NCBI GenBank assembly: GCA_039545315.1
Contig: BCIM01000007.1
Coordinates: forward strand, 986,115-1,050,114
DNA from: Kondoa malvinella
Lineage: Eukaryota > Basidiomycota > Agaricostilbomycetes > Agaricostilbales > Kondoaceae
Reading direction: 5' to 3'
DNA length: 64,000 nt
A program made the translations under genes and the position numbers. Shown here piece after piece: positions 24,401 through 37,300 of the stretch (the stretch's first letter is position 1; every line of letters begins with the position of its first letter). The notes under the pieces are model-generated. The model was not told where the DNA came from and searched no databases. It saw only the letters and a program-made list of their open reading frames with translations.

Positions 24401-26733
24401 TTGGATTGCTCTCTCAAAACCAATCTGACGGCTCTGCGGCGGCAGTGCTCAAGTGGTACCGAACCGAATGAGCGAGTTTAGTTATTTTTCCAGTACAACA
24501 CAGCTGATATGGTAGGGTTTTAGATCACATACCGCTTGTCTGCCATGCAAACCAGGGTATGCTGGTATCAATGGGCAGTGTTCATTGGTGGGTCACTGCT
24601 GCCTGTCCCACTTTGGTGAAGGTCGAGTCTCATTGCTACGCACAGTGTCCATCGGGCCAAGTAAGTGTACAGCAAATGTACACAAGCTGGAGCTCACCGT
24701 TTCACAGACCCCGAACTCTATCCGCTGTGAGTGCAGCACATCTTTTGAAGCCTAAAACACTAAGTGCGCTTTCTGCCTGTTACATAGACTCTTGCACAGC
24801 ATGCTCTGGAGCTGCCTGCGCTACTTGCTTAGCGCCAAATTGCTGCTTGCCCGGCTTCAGCTTAAGCGCCAACACTTGTATGTCGCGCTGCTTTCAATTA
24901 TCGGACTGAGACTTGACGGCGACCACTTACAGGCAGTAAATGTGCATCTGGAACCATAAAAGTGACCTCCGGTCTTGGCTCGTGCACTTCATGTGCGTCC
25001 GGGACCGAAAGCAACAGCGACAATACCCAATGGTGAGTTATCAAACGTAGATGCCCCTTTCATTAACTCAAACGCTGTACAGCGTTCCATGCCAGCCTGG
25101 ATTCGCCGGCATAGACGGGCAATGCAGCCGGTGGTAGGTTATATCAATCCGATTTCTTCCCTGATCTAAGGTCTCTTTTAGCCCTTCTGGCCAAAAGCCG
25201 TCTAACAATCGAGCTACTTGCGAAGCCTGTCCCAAGTCGACGTATGGTAAGGATGGCCAGTGTATCCCTGTGAGCAAATTGAAGAGAACTTCTGTGGTCG
25301 CTGAACCTTCTTCAGTGCTCTGGAGGCACAACACAATCTGCCGACGGTCTTTCCTGTTCAGCTTGCCCTCTTCCAACTATTGGTAGCAATGGCATCTGTT
25401 CGATCTCTTGTGGTGCTGGTTATGAACCATCAACAGACGGCACATACTGCAAATTATGCCCGACTGCATTCTTTGGAACGTCTGGATCATGCTCGAGGTG
25501 CCCAGATGGGACTCAACCCAACTCCGCACGCTCTGCCTGTGTTCCGTGTGGGGTCAGGTCAGCTGGTGTATCTGGGTATGTTGCCAGGACCGGACTGAGG
25601 CATCGCTGATAACATTCTGCTAGACGTTGCATTACATGCGAAGCTGGATTCGGGTAAGTTTCAGCATTTCGCATGAGAGGTATGGCTTACTTGAAGGGTA
25701 TGCAGACCCAACTCGAGCGGGACCGAATGCGTCCGTTGCACTGGCAACACTATCTCGACTGCTGGTGCTTGCGCGACAACATGCCCTATCAATCGCATCG
25801 CAAATTGGGACCACACCGTGTGCATCAATTGCGCTTCCGAAGACGAGTGCAATGTCTGTCCCGACGATGCGCACTATGACCCGCTACGAGCCACCTGTAT
25901 TTGCGAAACTGAAAACTCAATATACTCAACATCGGCTTCGACCTGTGTGTGCTCGAGTGGCTTTGTAGCTTCCGGCTCTAGTTCGAGTGGTGAGTTTACT
26001 ACTCTGTTGTCTTCTGATATGTAGCTTATTCTTTGAAAAGGCAATCTGAAATGGTGAGCAACGGCTCACTTGGTGAATTCCACAAGAACCTAATACACCT
26101 TCACAGTACTGCCTGCCCAGCAGATATTACTACATTTGAAAGTCGAACAAGCACATGTGTTTGCAATACTTATGGTCCGTCTATACCTGTACAGCTTTTG
26201 TATCACTGACAGCCACTTAGGCTATGTCTACGACTCCTTGACACAAACGTGCAAACTACCGCCTTCTCCTGGTGCTAATCCAAATAATCTTGGGCGAAGA
26301 CGCTCTCACGCGGAGAAGCGTCATGTACAAGAGCAAAGGGCTTTGCTCAAGTTCTCTCGCCGGTACTGCAGAGGCAATACCACAGCTTGTCGTACGTTCC
26401 TCTGTTTTAGAGCAAATGTGGAGACTTACATGCTATCTAGCTATCGGTTCTGCTGGATTCGAATGCGTGGACTTGTCGTCAGACATCGAGCAATGTGGAG
26501 CATGTGCAGCACACGAAGCTACAGTAGACTGTACGATTATGGAAGGCGCTTCCGCTTCCATGTGCTCGAAAGGCAAATGTGTCGCTCGTGCGTCTCATTT
26601 CATGCTACACGTTACGAGACTTTTGCTGATTCTTTACCTTTCTGCAGTCTCGTGTAATCCAGGGTTCTTACTATCTGCGACTACTCGACAATGCGTCTCA
26701 AGCATCCGCGGGTTCAGACTGCTCAAGTCTTGA
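21447..26733 (+). CDS. Secreted cysteine-rich repeat protein with CPL1-like domain
   Basis: Large extracellular protein. The start MLMKRVFGIALFLVIPAVKA is a clear signal peptide. The body repeats a module of about 100 residues: CSSGTxPSxDRTKCDxC, then PGFAGINGxCxRC, then PSGQxPNSIRYTC, then GPNSSxTACVxCSGVLIST. The GFAGINGxC element can be read at about 21825, 22260, 22805, 23915, 24555 and 25100, so there are at least six modules. They resemble GCC2/GCC3 ephrin-receptor-like cysteine repeats. Introns tend to fall at module edges. The last part has GFECVDLSSDIEQCGAC and SKGKCVA, then SCNPGFLLSA, which fits the CPL1-like domain found in fungal secreted proteins such as Cryptococcus Cpl1. More than 15 introns are needed; I checked the frame over parts only, so an internal break cannot be excluded. 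A role at the cell surface or in host contact is inferred from family. Confidence 0.75.
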
Positions 26734-27740
26734 AGAAAGTCTCCGTTTCGTACAGTCGACCTCAAGTAGTCATCAATCACGCTCGTTTACGTCAGTCACT
26801 CCTTTGATCCGTCTTTCTTGGTTGTGTATAAGGGGTATTTGGTATTCGGTACTGGATGTGTAGTAGGGAATGCAATTGTAGACTCGGTCTTCTTGACAGG
26901 ACAGCTGACCAGTAAGCTGATCTGAGCGCTCAAGGAAGAAGCCTGCATCGGCCTCTGTATTGTCATTTTGGCAGATTGGAGAAGACATTGCTCGAGACTT
27001 GAAAGCTGCCTCGCCTTGGTTTGTACCGAGACAGTCATGCAGTGCTTAAGCGGAGCCAGCTGGAGAACAGCACGAGCATGGACAAATACTCGAACACTAG
27101 CAACAGCAGTGGCAGCGCCTGTCAAGAGGAGACCTCTGCCTCAAATTCCGCCGACAAGAAGTTTGTCTCAGAAGTCTTCAAATGGGATGTGACATAGCTG
27201 ACAGCGCTGCCCAGAGGATGTACAGACACCGCTTGATTTCCTGTCATCCCTCAGGCGTGGCTTGGAAAAACATGAACAGGTGAATTCGCTTGAACCGTCT
27301 CCGAAGTCAACTCCAAATTGATCAGAAAGCAGATAGCGAATAGTGACTGGAATACGCTCTTCAGCCTCAATAGGGAGCTCTTGATAGAAAAGGAGCCAAG
27401 TCTGAGCTGTCAGAATCGGTGAGTCCCTATATTCGCTGCGCGAAGCTCCAGTCTGATCGAAAGTAGGAAATACCTCTTAAACTGCTTGCAGCGGTATAGA
27501 CTGGGTCATCGAGTAAAAGACATCGCGCAGCCGAAGCCAAAGCCAAAGAAATTCAGAGGGTCAGTGGGCCGTCTAAGCCTTCAATATCGAGCTGATGAAA
27601 CTGCGACTGCCGGTGACAGACATGGACCGAGACGACCACCGCAGCCAAAAGCATCATAACCTCCAATACTCTATAGCCTGGTATCGTACAGCTGCTCGAT
27701 AAAGGTGTCCGCATGTCTACTTGTCTCGCTATAGACTCAA
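26734..27740. other. Unresolved region with coding-like segments on both strands
   Basis: No complete gene model could be built. On the - strand a short exon from the ATG at 27714 reads MRTPLSSS and then VMMLLAAVVVSVHV, a membrane helix; further left on the same strand are PILTAQTWLLFYQELPIEAE, CLYILWAALSAM and LPLLLLVFEYLSMLVLF, each protein-like but in different frames with no good introns found between them. On the + strand the same DNA gives LVFGTGCVVGNAIV and a segment ending SADKKFVSEVFKWDVT. One small multi-pass membrane protein on the - strand is my preferred reading. Confidence 0.3.
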
Positions 27741-28019
27741 GGCATCAAGCTGTCGCCCGTCATCTCGCCTATCTTGCCTGCACTTACTGCTCACGATGGT
27801 GCCATACGAGGCGAGAAAGCTTATTACCTCTGCAACACAAGCGGCTCGTGAGGGTGATCAATATCGGAGTTTTCTTCGGAAAAGGCGAGATACCAACAGC
27901 TCAGGGATGCGGAAATCAAAGATATGGCTTGTACATTGCAGCTGCAAAGCAGCCAGTCAGCTTGACAAAGATATTGTACATCGCGATTAACAACATTCTT
28001 TCGTAACGGCGACACGCGA

Positions 28020-29163
28020 TCACCGAGCCCGCCGGAACCCTTGCCTAGGCGCACTGTCCTTACAGTCGTAAGACGTAAGCCTGCCAAAACCCTTGGTACC
28101 CGCACCCGGCTCTCGAACACGAGTCTTGATTACTCTGTGTCGAAGTCTTGAGGGTACAGCTTTGCCTAAGATTTTGACCAGTCCTCTGCAAACACGACTG
28201 TGAACACGAAGGAAAACATCGCATATTCAGACGTACCGTGAACTTGCTCTCGTTCGAGATCCTGATAACCCGCCTGCACGTTCTGTGAAGCTATAGCTAG
28301 GGAGCGTTCCATTGCGTCTAGCCGTAAACCAGATGTCAGTCCAGGACGGAAGCTTAGGTGACGAACCTATCCAAAATTTCATGGAATTATGACAGTCTAC
28401 AGAGAAGGTTTTGAGCGTTATTGATAGTTAACCTGGAAGAAGACTGACCTGAAAGCAGGCCCACAATCAGTTTACTGGTGAATTCGCTCTGCTTCGTCAG
28501 TGGTATTTGTTCAACAGCGAGCTTGGCTGGTGGATATAGCGCATCCATATCCATCTTAGCCAAGAGCAGTTCGTCGCGCAGCATCTTCATAACGCTCTCA
28601 TCTGGGCAGTAACCGGCCGGTCGCTGGCTAAGAAAGTCGAATTTGCCTTGCGCTACATTATGCGTCAGTCGATTTGCGCGACAGCAAGGCAGAGCATCAC
28701 TCACCCGGCCAATTAATGGGATGCCAGTATTTGGAATTGACCAGACGTGCAAAATCGACCAATGCTTGAGGGACTTTGAACGGTTTGTAAGTCCACGAAG
28801 AATCCGCTTGCAGTTGCTGCGGCGAGCATGTTAATGTTACCTTGGGAGCTGCTGTATCGTTGTTATAGCAAAAAAGCCATCCTTCAGGTGTGGGCCCAAG
28901 GCGAGGAGTATTGTTGTAAAGTGCTTGAGCTGCTTCTTGATTCATTTGCTGGATATCTGGGACAGGCAGGTGACAGAGTATTGAGGTGAAAGGGTATAGG
29001 ATGCAAGCTTGGCCCGGACCCAAATTCAAGACTATCAGACCCGGAGACTAGCACGGAGTATGAGAAGAAGAGAACACAGATTTCCGAAGAACATAAGAAG
29101 CACTTCAAGCTCGGGCAAGGAGGCTCCAATGCTGCTCCCACGGATGAAAGAGTTTGACAAGTT
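28020..29163 (-). CDS. Unrecognised protein, multi-exon, 5' end not found
   Basis: Function unknown. Reading from 29163 leftwards, consecutive exons give FIRGSSIGASLPELE, then GLIVLNLGPGQACILYPF, IQQMNQEAAQALYNN, PEGWLFCYNNDTAAPK, WTYKPFKVPQALVDFARLVN, AQGKFDFLSQRPAGYCPDE, MDMDALYPPAKLAVEQ, and, after two small exons, AMERSLAIASQNVQAGYQD. The introns have good donors (GTGAGT, GTCAGT, GTACGT) and acceptors, and the composition is protein-like, so I believe a gene is here. The 3' end is uncertain: one splice choice stops at 28166, another continues as ILGKAVPSRLRHRVIKTRVR to the TGA at 28020-28022. No ATG in frame was found upstream of 29163, so a 5' exon is missing from this model. Confidence 0.4.
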
Positions 29164-29420
29164 CTACAGGCCAGTCAGCAGCCGGCTGCACCAAGGGGTA
29201 TTCGAGCATTTGATATTCCAATAGTGCATATCGAGTATAAGCAGACCGCGACCGCCAGCACAGAGCAGCGTAATCTTTGAGTATAATCGTCGTCGTCACG
29301 CTCTACCCTGAGATCATTTTCTCATAACAGCCACCTTTGCTCAGGCGCAATACCCTTACAGTTGTGTGACCTTTGAGTCTGCCGATAACCGACTCGCTCT
29401 GTTTAATCTTTGTCGATGTT

Positions 29421-32077
29421 ATGAGTCCGCTGCCCTTTGGCACTGGATCTTCCAGCAAACGAGATCGCACGCTCGCGCAGCCTGTCACGTATCGTCATCT
29501 CCACTCTACGAGTTCTCTCAATGCCAGGTCTGCTCATCATCCATCTGTTGGCAAATCTGGCTCATTGAATGTCAAGCAATCCTTTGCGCGTCGTTGCGCT
29601 GTGCGATATTGACGCGTGAGCTTTGCCATCTTTCAGTATTGATGAATGCTTGCTGATTACTTCCTTCACGTTTCATAGAGCGTACGCTCAATTCGAGATG
29701 GTTCGTCTTGGGATGGACAAGTCTATACCCTGCGCAGTACAGCAGTGGAGTGGTGCGTTCGCTGCTTGCAGTAACCTCTCAAGTCTGAGTGGATCACAGG
29801 CTTGATCGCTATCAATTACCCTGCTAGAGTGTTTGGGATCAGCAGACACGAAACTGTCGATGAGGTACGATAGCGGATCTCTTGTCTGACTCAGACTGAC
29901 GATGCGTCTGGTTGTGCAGGCCAAGAAGAAATGCCCTGATCGTGAGCATAGTCTTCCAGATTAGATAAAGCTCAAGGAAGTACAGTTGTTTGCGTGCACG
30001 TCGCTACATACAGAGAAGGTGATACCGAGCCTGGCTATCATTCAGAAGCAAAGCACGAGACGCACAAGGCAATTAAAATCAGTGATTATAGTGAGGATAT
30101 GCTGATTGAGGAATAGGTCTCTCTTGATCCTTACCGCAAAGAGTCACTCAAGATTCTCAAAATCTTCGGAGAGATGTGTCCTACCATTCGTACGTGCTTT
30201 CATCCCTCTCGACTACCGTTGAGTACTAAAGGAAGAGAATGCACAGAAAAAGCCTCGATAGATGAAGCCTATCTAGACTTCACCCTGCCTGTCCGACAAC
30301 TTCTTCTCGAGCGCTACCCTCATCTCGCCGACATCCCAGAAACAGGTCTTGATACACCTCTTCCTTCACCACCTGAATTCAACTTCGATGGACTAGGTCA
30401 CCTCATCCCTCTCACACCCGTTGAAGACGAAGGAAAAGGCAAAGGAAAAGAAGTCAAAGAGGAAGTTAGCTGGAGTGATGTAGCTATTGGGATCGGAGCG
30501 GAATTGATGCAAAAGTGTCGGAATGCAGTCAAGGACAGGCTGGGGTATACTTGTTCTGCTGGGATAGCCAAGAACAAGAGTTTGGCTAAACTGTGTGCTG
30601 GATTCAATAAACGTACGTGGTTTTGACTATCTTTTGCTGGTTTCCAGCTTAGTTGGCTGCGTATGTACAGCTGATGCCCAAGTGCGATTGCCCATCTCCT
30701 CTCGTAAGTCAAGGTGCTCATTAATCTCTTGGCAGACTGTACTGCGACCATCAGCCGTAGCAGGCTTTCTGCGACCTATGCAATTTCAGAAGATTCGCTT
30801 CCTCGGCGGGAAACTTGGTGCTTCTATCGCTGCAGAATATGATGCTGCCACAGTCGGTGATCTCTGGTGAGTAGACATTGTTATAGTACGAGCAAGCCTA
30901 ATCAGTTTATCAGGACGGTTTCGCCGGATGAGATGCAGCAGAAGTATGGCGAAGAACGTGAGTCTGCAGCCTCACCAGTAGCAAGTTTGGCTCACTCATG
31001 TCTGTGTGTGCGTCTGCCTCAGCTGGGCTATGGGTCTGGGAGATCATACGAGGCATTGATTTCGCTGAAGGTGAGCTCGAGTGGTCTGCAATCGAATCGT
31101 GATTGACGGTACTCTCAGTCGAAAACAAGACCCAAGTCAAGTCCATGGTCAGCTCAAAGAATTTCAAACCTGCCATTACCACATGGGAAGAGGCTGTAAG
31201 TCTTCTGCTATTCCAAGGTCAACATTTGACCCTCTTGCAGAGGCATTGGCTGACCATGATGGCCGCTGAACTCTGCCATCGCCTCACGGAAGCACGGGAA
31301 CTCTCTCCTGGACTCTGGCCTAAAACTCTTGCCCTACATCATCGCTCAGAAAACTACGTAACAAAGACTCGGCAAGCACCTTTTCCATTCACCTCGAATT
31401 TGACAGCCGAAGGCATCCTCAAGCTCGGTGAAAAGATCTTGCGTGACTTTATCGGCGAGCGCAAAGCCGGACAGAACACAGAGCTTGGCGGATGCACAAA
31501 CCTTTCGCTGCAGTTCCAAAGCTTGGAAAGGCAAGAGAGTGGACAAAGAGGAATTGAAGGTTTCTTCGCTGATGGTGCTTCGCCTACGAAAACCAGCAAA
31601 CGAAAAGCGGAACCTCCTGACTCGCCAGTCCCTTCCTTAATCGATGTTAGCGACCTACCTCAGCCGTCCAAGAAGTCAAAAGCACCTGCGCTGATCCCTG
31701 TTGAAGAAGCTCAGCCCAAGTCCACAACCTCAAAGATCAAGTTTACCTGCAGCAAATGCGGAAAGCTCATCAAGACGGTCATAACTCACGACAGCGACGC
31801 AGATGACGTCAAGCAGCTGAAAGCGGAAGCGCTCAAACGGCTCAAGGAGGAGCACAGCGATTTCCACTTTGCTCGAGATTTGATGCAAGATCAGCGCATC
31901 ATCGTTGGAGGCTCGACTAATGGCAAAGATAGCGTCAAAGCTAGAAAGCACAAAGCTGGACCAGACAAAGCTGCATCCGGTCCGAAAGCTCAGTCTGGGC
32001 CAGAGAAGGTAGGCAAAGTCGCCGAAGAGCGCTCAAAGACGAAAGGTACTCTGGCTGGCTTCTTCGGAAAGGGCTGA
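29421..32077 (+). CDS. RAD30: DNA polymerase eta (Y family)
   Basis: Translesion polymerase that copies past UV photoproducts in the nucleus. The palm metal-binding motifs are both present: VVALCDIDAAYAQFEMVRLG and KASIDEAYLDF. Other family blocks are GLIAINYPARVFGISRHETV, GYTCSAGIAKNKSLAKLCAGFNKP, PMQFQKIRFLGGKLG and a little-finger domain. A ubiquitin-binding UBZ-type zinc finger follows: FTCSKCGKLI with CxxC, then HSDFHFARDL with HxxxH. Two PCNA-interacting boxes are visible, QRGIEGFF before the zinc finger and TLAGFFGKG at the very C-terminus. The ATG at 29421 starts a Ser/Thr-rich leader; the first intron, with donor GTCTGC, restores the frame to SNPLRVVALCDID. An acidic and lysine-rich insert (DEGKGKGKEVKEE) lies inside the catalytic domain after SIDEAYLDF. 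At least seven introns. Confidence 0.95.
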
Positions 32078-32230
32078 TCACACGTAGATGAATGCTTTAT
32101 AACACTATGTACACTATGTATGCCTTGTATCTTTTTACATCGTCTACCGTTTCGTGAACACCAGTCGCTTGTATTGCGGTGTGAGAGTTATGCCTTGTTT
32201 CATTTGCCTGTACTAGATTTAGCTATCTAT

Positions 32231-34187
32231 TCAAGAGTCGGTGACAACGACGCACAATGTCCTTGCCTTCAGCTCGGCAAAGCTTTCACGTCCGTTCTCG
32301 AAGGCGAGAGTGTCTTCTTGAGGTAAGGATAGCTTGTACTTCCGGCAGACCAGTGACAAGATAGCAGCACCTTCAATCGTCCTGTTAAAGACGTATTCAG
32401 ATCATGAATCCTTGATGGTCAGATAAATGCTCACGCAAACTTCTGCCCTACACATGACCTGCTTCCGCCGCTGAAGCTGAGGAAAGCCTCTCTTGGCCAT
32501 CTATAGCTGTCAGAATCGATAAAGCGGTCGACCTTGAATTCTGCGCAATCATCGCCCCACACAGAAGCTAGGCACCGCGTCAACCCACATTTGTCAGAGC
32601 TTGGATGAGCTTACGATTGTGGTGCAATGATCTGGCGTCGATCATGATATTGCTGCCCTTAGGTACAGTCATCTGGTACTTCTCAAGCGTTTTGCCTTCC
32701 GCCGAGATGCGGTGAGCGGGCAAAATCAAATCTTCGTTAGCATCTGTATCTCAATATAAGCTTCTAGGACCACATAAAGGCGCGATGAACTTGCATTTAG
32801 GAATATGCGGGACACAGTTAGAACGAGAATAAGCTCGATACCAACCGCGAAGCTGTGAACTCACGGCGGAAAGACTCGTAACGTTTCGTGAAAACAGGCG
32901 AGTGCCCGAACGAGCTGACCATAGGCCACATAGCCTGAGTACTCTGTATCAGAGTGAAAGACTTCCTTGCTCTCCTGGCAGAGCTTCTCTTGTTCTTCTG
33001 GGTAAAGTGCTAGGAGAGCAAAAGCGAAAGCAAGAGTGTGTGCCGTCGTTTCGTGCCTAATTGTCATGTCAGTAAGAAGCGATAGCTAGAGTATGTACGT
33101 ACCCAGCGAGAAGCATGATGTACGTGTTCCCTTTGACTTCGTCCGTGCTCAACCCATTGGAAAGCGCCGCTCCATTCAGCAGCAGACTCAACAGATCCTT
33201 TCTCTCCGCACTACCGGCTTTCCTGTCCTTTTCACGCTCCGCAATGAACTCGCTCAAATAGTTTTCCAACTCAGTGTAGGCCGTTTCAGTCTTCTTGAGC
33301 GTCACATGAAGATTTCTTGGCAAACGCGGAATCTTGTACATCCATCGAGGGGTAAGCACGCGCGCGATAGTGTAGTGTAGGACATCGGACAGGGCTTCGC
33401 GGAAATTGAGCGCATGTCCGGCAGGTGGTTTGGTCCCTTCGTCTTTCCATGGAAGCTTTTTGCCAAACGCAGCAGAGGAAATGATCTGGAAGTATTATGA
33501 GCATGCAGGCGCAGAATAGAGTCACAGAAGAGCGGACCATAAGAGCAGCTCTCATCGTCGAAAGCACCACATCAGGTTCCACCGTCGAACCAGTCCCAGA
33601 TTGCTCTATCCTTTCATCAATGTCGGCGAACCACTGATCGCACACAGCCAGCGTTTGATCCCACACATAAGCATTGTTGGTTTCAGAAAAAGCAGGTCCA
33701 ACGGTCTTGCGATGTCTTCTGTGCATGTCGCCATCTACAATGACGATATTCTGGCCAAAGAAGCTCAAGACTTTGTACATGAACAGAGGCTTGCAAACAT
33801 CTTTTGATGTCGTCAATACATTGACCGCATCAGGGTCGGCGACAAAGTAGGTGATTGAGCGCGATTGGATATACGACATGGAAGTAATGATCGTGGAACC
33901 GTACTCCTTGCAGGCCTCGAATGGTCGCTGGTAGAGCTGCCAGCCTGGAAGATTGATGTTGAACGTCTGTCCGTCCCTCATCAGCCTTTGTGTTCCGACA
34001 GCTGAGACGAGAGCAGACTCACTTTGATCTTTGGTAGAGTCTCTGATAAGACAGAAGGACTCTTGATCCATGCTCGCTTGCCTGGAGGGTTTCCAGCTTT
34101 CTTCTCCAGCGCTTTATAGATCGAATAGCGGTACAATAGCCAACTGGCAAAGGCCAGCAAAGCAGCAGATATGCCGAACAAGGCCAT
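32231..34187 (-). CDS. Cytochrome P450 monooxygenase (second copy)
   Basis: Membrane-anchored P450 expected on the ER. It starts MALFGISAALLAFASWLLYR, the anchor helix, followed by a proline hinge (GNPPGKR). The I-helix is AGHETTAHTLAFAFALLALY, the K-helix is HETLRVFPP, then WPREAFLSFSGGSRSCVGQKFA carries the haem-binding Cys. The C-terminus reads ELKARTLCVVVTDS, stop at 32231-32233. At least six introns; the join AG|HETTAHT uses a GTACGT donor. The I-helix region is almost the same as in the P450 at 6.0-8.4 kb (TTAHTLAF, ALLALYPE), suggesting both are members of one clan, separated here by 24 kb and not in tandem. Substrate unknown. It is tail-to-tail with Pol eta, only about 150 bases apart. 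Confidence 0.9.
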
Positions 34188-34348
34188 TATGGGATATCAC
34201 AGCAGTGGATATCCAGCAGCGCAAGGGGTATAAAGGCAGAACAGGTATGCTGTGACAGTAAAGTCGATGACGCGGAACAAGCAGCGAAATCGATCAGGCC
34301 ACACTTCAGTTCGACGTATTGAGTGATACAGCTATTGTACATTACATG

Positions 34349-37300
34349 CTACTTCTGCTTCCCTAGCAATTTGCGGAACGAGGAAAACAGTGAGCGCTTT
34401 TTCTTCTCTGGCGGCGCTTTCTCTTCAATCACCTCATCCTCCTCATCGCGCTTTCGCTTGAGCGGCGCTGAGCTGTCTGGGGCTGCATTGGCAGGTGCAG
34501 AGTCCGTCCGATCAGTATCCATATTCAACGCTTCATTCGAACCGGCATCTTGACGTTCAGCTGGTTCTGGTGCAAGCGCTTCACACTCATGCACTAGATC
34601 CGGTCCAACGATCCTCGTCAGGGCAGTGAGAGTCTTTGCGTCCATACGATCGCCAAAATCTTGATGCTCGGACAGGCGAGAAAGAGGAATAGCGGCTTCG
34701 TGATCCGCTAAAGTCGCTTCTCCGTATGACTGTAAGCTGTTGCGTTCCATCTTCTCTTCTTGGCCTGCAGTAGAACATTGAGGAAGGAGCAGAACATAAG
34801 TCTGGCCTCGAGGTCCAGGCATCGACATCTGTAGGTCATACTCAGCACAGAAAGAAGTACTGGACAACAATGCTGACCTTGTTGTAAGTACAATGAGACC
34901 GTGTGACAGGTGCATTGCTAGATGGACTGCCGCAAGACTCTTCGTGATGCGCAGCGAGCGAATCGGGATGGACAGCTACGCGACCTCGGCCATGACGATG
35001 GTAGCGCTTTTTGGCCGCTGGAGATCCAGCTCTCGGCGAGTCATTCAACGCATTGGAAGATCTTTTACGATGTGAGGTAGACGGTTCGGCAACCAAAGCA
35101 GCTTGCGGCGTCTTCGGACTTGATCTGGCGGACTTTTTACGGTTGGACATAGGTATAAGCTGGAGGGGATCAATGTCTTCATCTGGATCTGGCTTGATCG
35201 TAGGAGATCTAGGAGCTGGCGAAGACGGCGGATTAAGGCGACCAGATCGTCGGCGTTCCGTGGTAGTCGGCGTAACAGCTCTTTGCTTGCCTTGCTTCTT
35301 TGGCGACAAGAGACCAGCGACCGTCTCTTCTTCGTCTGACTCGGCATCTGCAACACTCTCTTCCGCAGGAGGAGATGACTTCTCGATTGCGGGAATGTTT
35401 GGCTGCGCTTCTTCCGGTCGACCTTGCGAAGTAGAAGCTTCTTCGTCAGACACCTCTCCTTCTTCTCGACTTTCTTCTGGAAGGACGAGCTCTGGTCTTT
35501 GCTCATCTTGAGGTGCCTCGGCAGGCTCCAAGGCTTCAGTCTCCTCCTCTATTCCTCGCGCAACGTCTCCAACACGTGTCTCTTGCCGAGGTGCGGGAGT
35601 ATCTTCTGCTGCTTGAGGCAGTGGATTCGGTGACAGGTCATCGGTGTCGAATCGGACAAAGCTTTCACTGTCGTCTACATCTACATTCTCAGGTTGCGGT
35701 GATTTGGCGGATATCGTGTTGTTGTCTTCAGTTGGGATGACTTCCGGCTGCTCTGGAATCTGAGATTTGGGCGAGTCTGTTCGATGAAGCGTGTTATCCT
35801 CTTGTGACTGGTCGAAAGAAGGGGCTTCAAGAGGCGGTTGATCATTGACTTGTGCTGACATTGCTTCTCCATCAACATCTTCGGCAGCATTGTCAAGGAG
35901 AGGTGCTTCTTCTAGCTTGAACGAAACCTAACAAGATACGTCAGACAAGCATAAATGCTGAATCACTTCGGGCTAACCCTTCTTTGAGCCAATTTAGCCT
36001 TTAATGCAGCTTCTTTCGCCTCGGCTTCGTTCTCCCACTGGTTGCCCATCTTCTCATCATTGGCGTTGACGCTCTCAGCCTCCTGCACCATCTGCGCATT
36101 CATTCCCTCTTCCAAAACAGGGTTGAAGACCTGACTCTGCATATACCCGCTGTCCTCAATCAAATCCCGACCCAAACTACGCCTCACTTTCTCGCTTCTC
36201 GCTGGATCATGCAACGCTTCTCTCAGTGCGGCTTCTAGACTCGTCCCGCCAAACTTGACCGGCGAATCGGGACTCCAAACCCCAGGCTGGATGACGTTGT
36301 GCCGCAAACGAGGAGTGGAATGCTGCATCACCTCAGCAGCTTCAGCTTCAGTGACCTGGCGAGTCTATCATCAGGCTTTTCTCCACGTTAGTGAAGATTT
36401 CGCCTAACCTCTTCTACGTCCAGACCAAGCTCTTGCTCGGGCACTACTTCATCTGGTTCACTGATCTCGTATTCGCTGGGCGCCTGAGAGTATGTCTCCT
36501 CCTGATCTGAAGGTTCCATCACTTCGACGGCAAGATCATCTTGAGCTGGTTCTTCGATCTCAATATCTTCATAAACAGGCTGATCAGACGATACTGGAGG
36601 CGTAGAAGGTACTTCTGACACTTGATCTGCTTGCTCCTCAGGCACAGTCGTCGCTGGAGGAGTTGATACCACTTCGATCTGGTCGCCGACGCTGACTTCC
36701 GGCTCGGGCATTTGGACTGGTTCTTCGTAGTCAAAATCCTGAATTGGCAGCGGTATGGGACCAGCTTGGTGTTCCTCCATTGGCGCGCTCGGATCGGCAG
36801 GAGCTTCTTCAAGTCGGCTACTCTCGACCCTTGCAGCATCGGCAATCTCCTTCTCGATCTGAGCCAACAAATTAGGAGCATCTTGCATATCCGCAGCATG
36901 AGCTTCTTGCGCTTGTCTGCTATCGACAAATTGCAGAATATCGTCAAGGATGTAATCATCGCCTTGAAGATCATGAGCGCGAATCGAGAGATCCACTGGG
37001 CCTGGTTGATGCGGTGGGAAACTTTCTGGTGCGGGTGAAGGAAGATGGGAAGGTATGGCTGAAGGTGGTCCGGATGAAAGAGCAATGTCGTGTGCTTCGA
37101 TGAGAGATTCTTGGCCTGTCAGATCGAGTGGTTGCGAGACAGTGATACCAGCTTCTTCGAAAGCGTCTTTCGGAGAAGAATCATCTGGAAATGAAGCAGA
37201 TACTGGCGGAGGGTCAGCGAGAATAGCTGAATCTTCTTGGTGTGCTGGAGAATCTTCCGTCGAAGACCCAATGACAATATCGGTAGCTGGAGTATCTGCC

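Noticed and set aside
28697..29029. Start at 29029 for the unrecognised - strand gene
   Set aside because: The codon there is TTG and the frame continues upstream through an intron acceptor, so it is internal.
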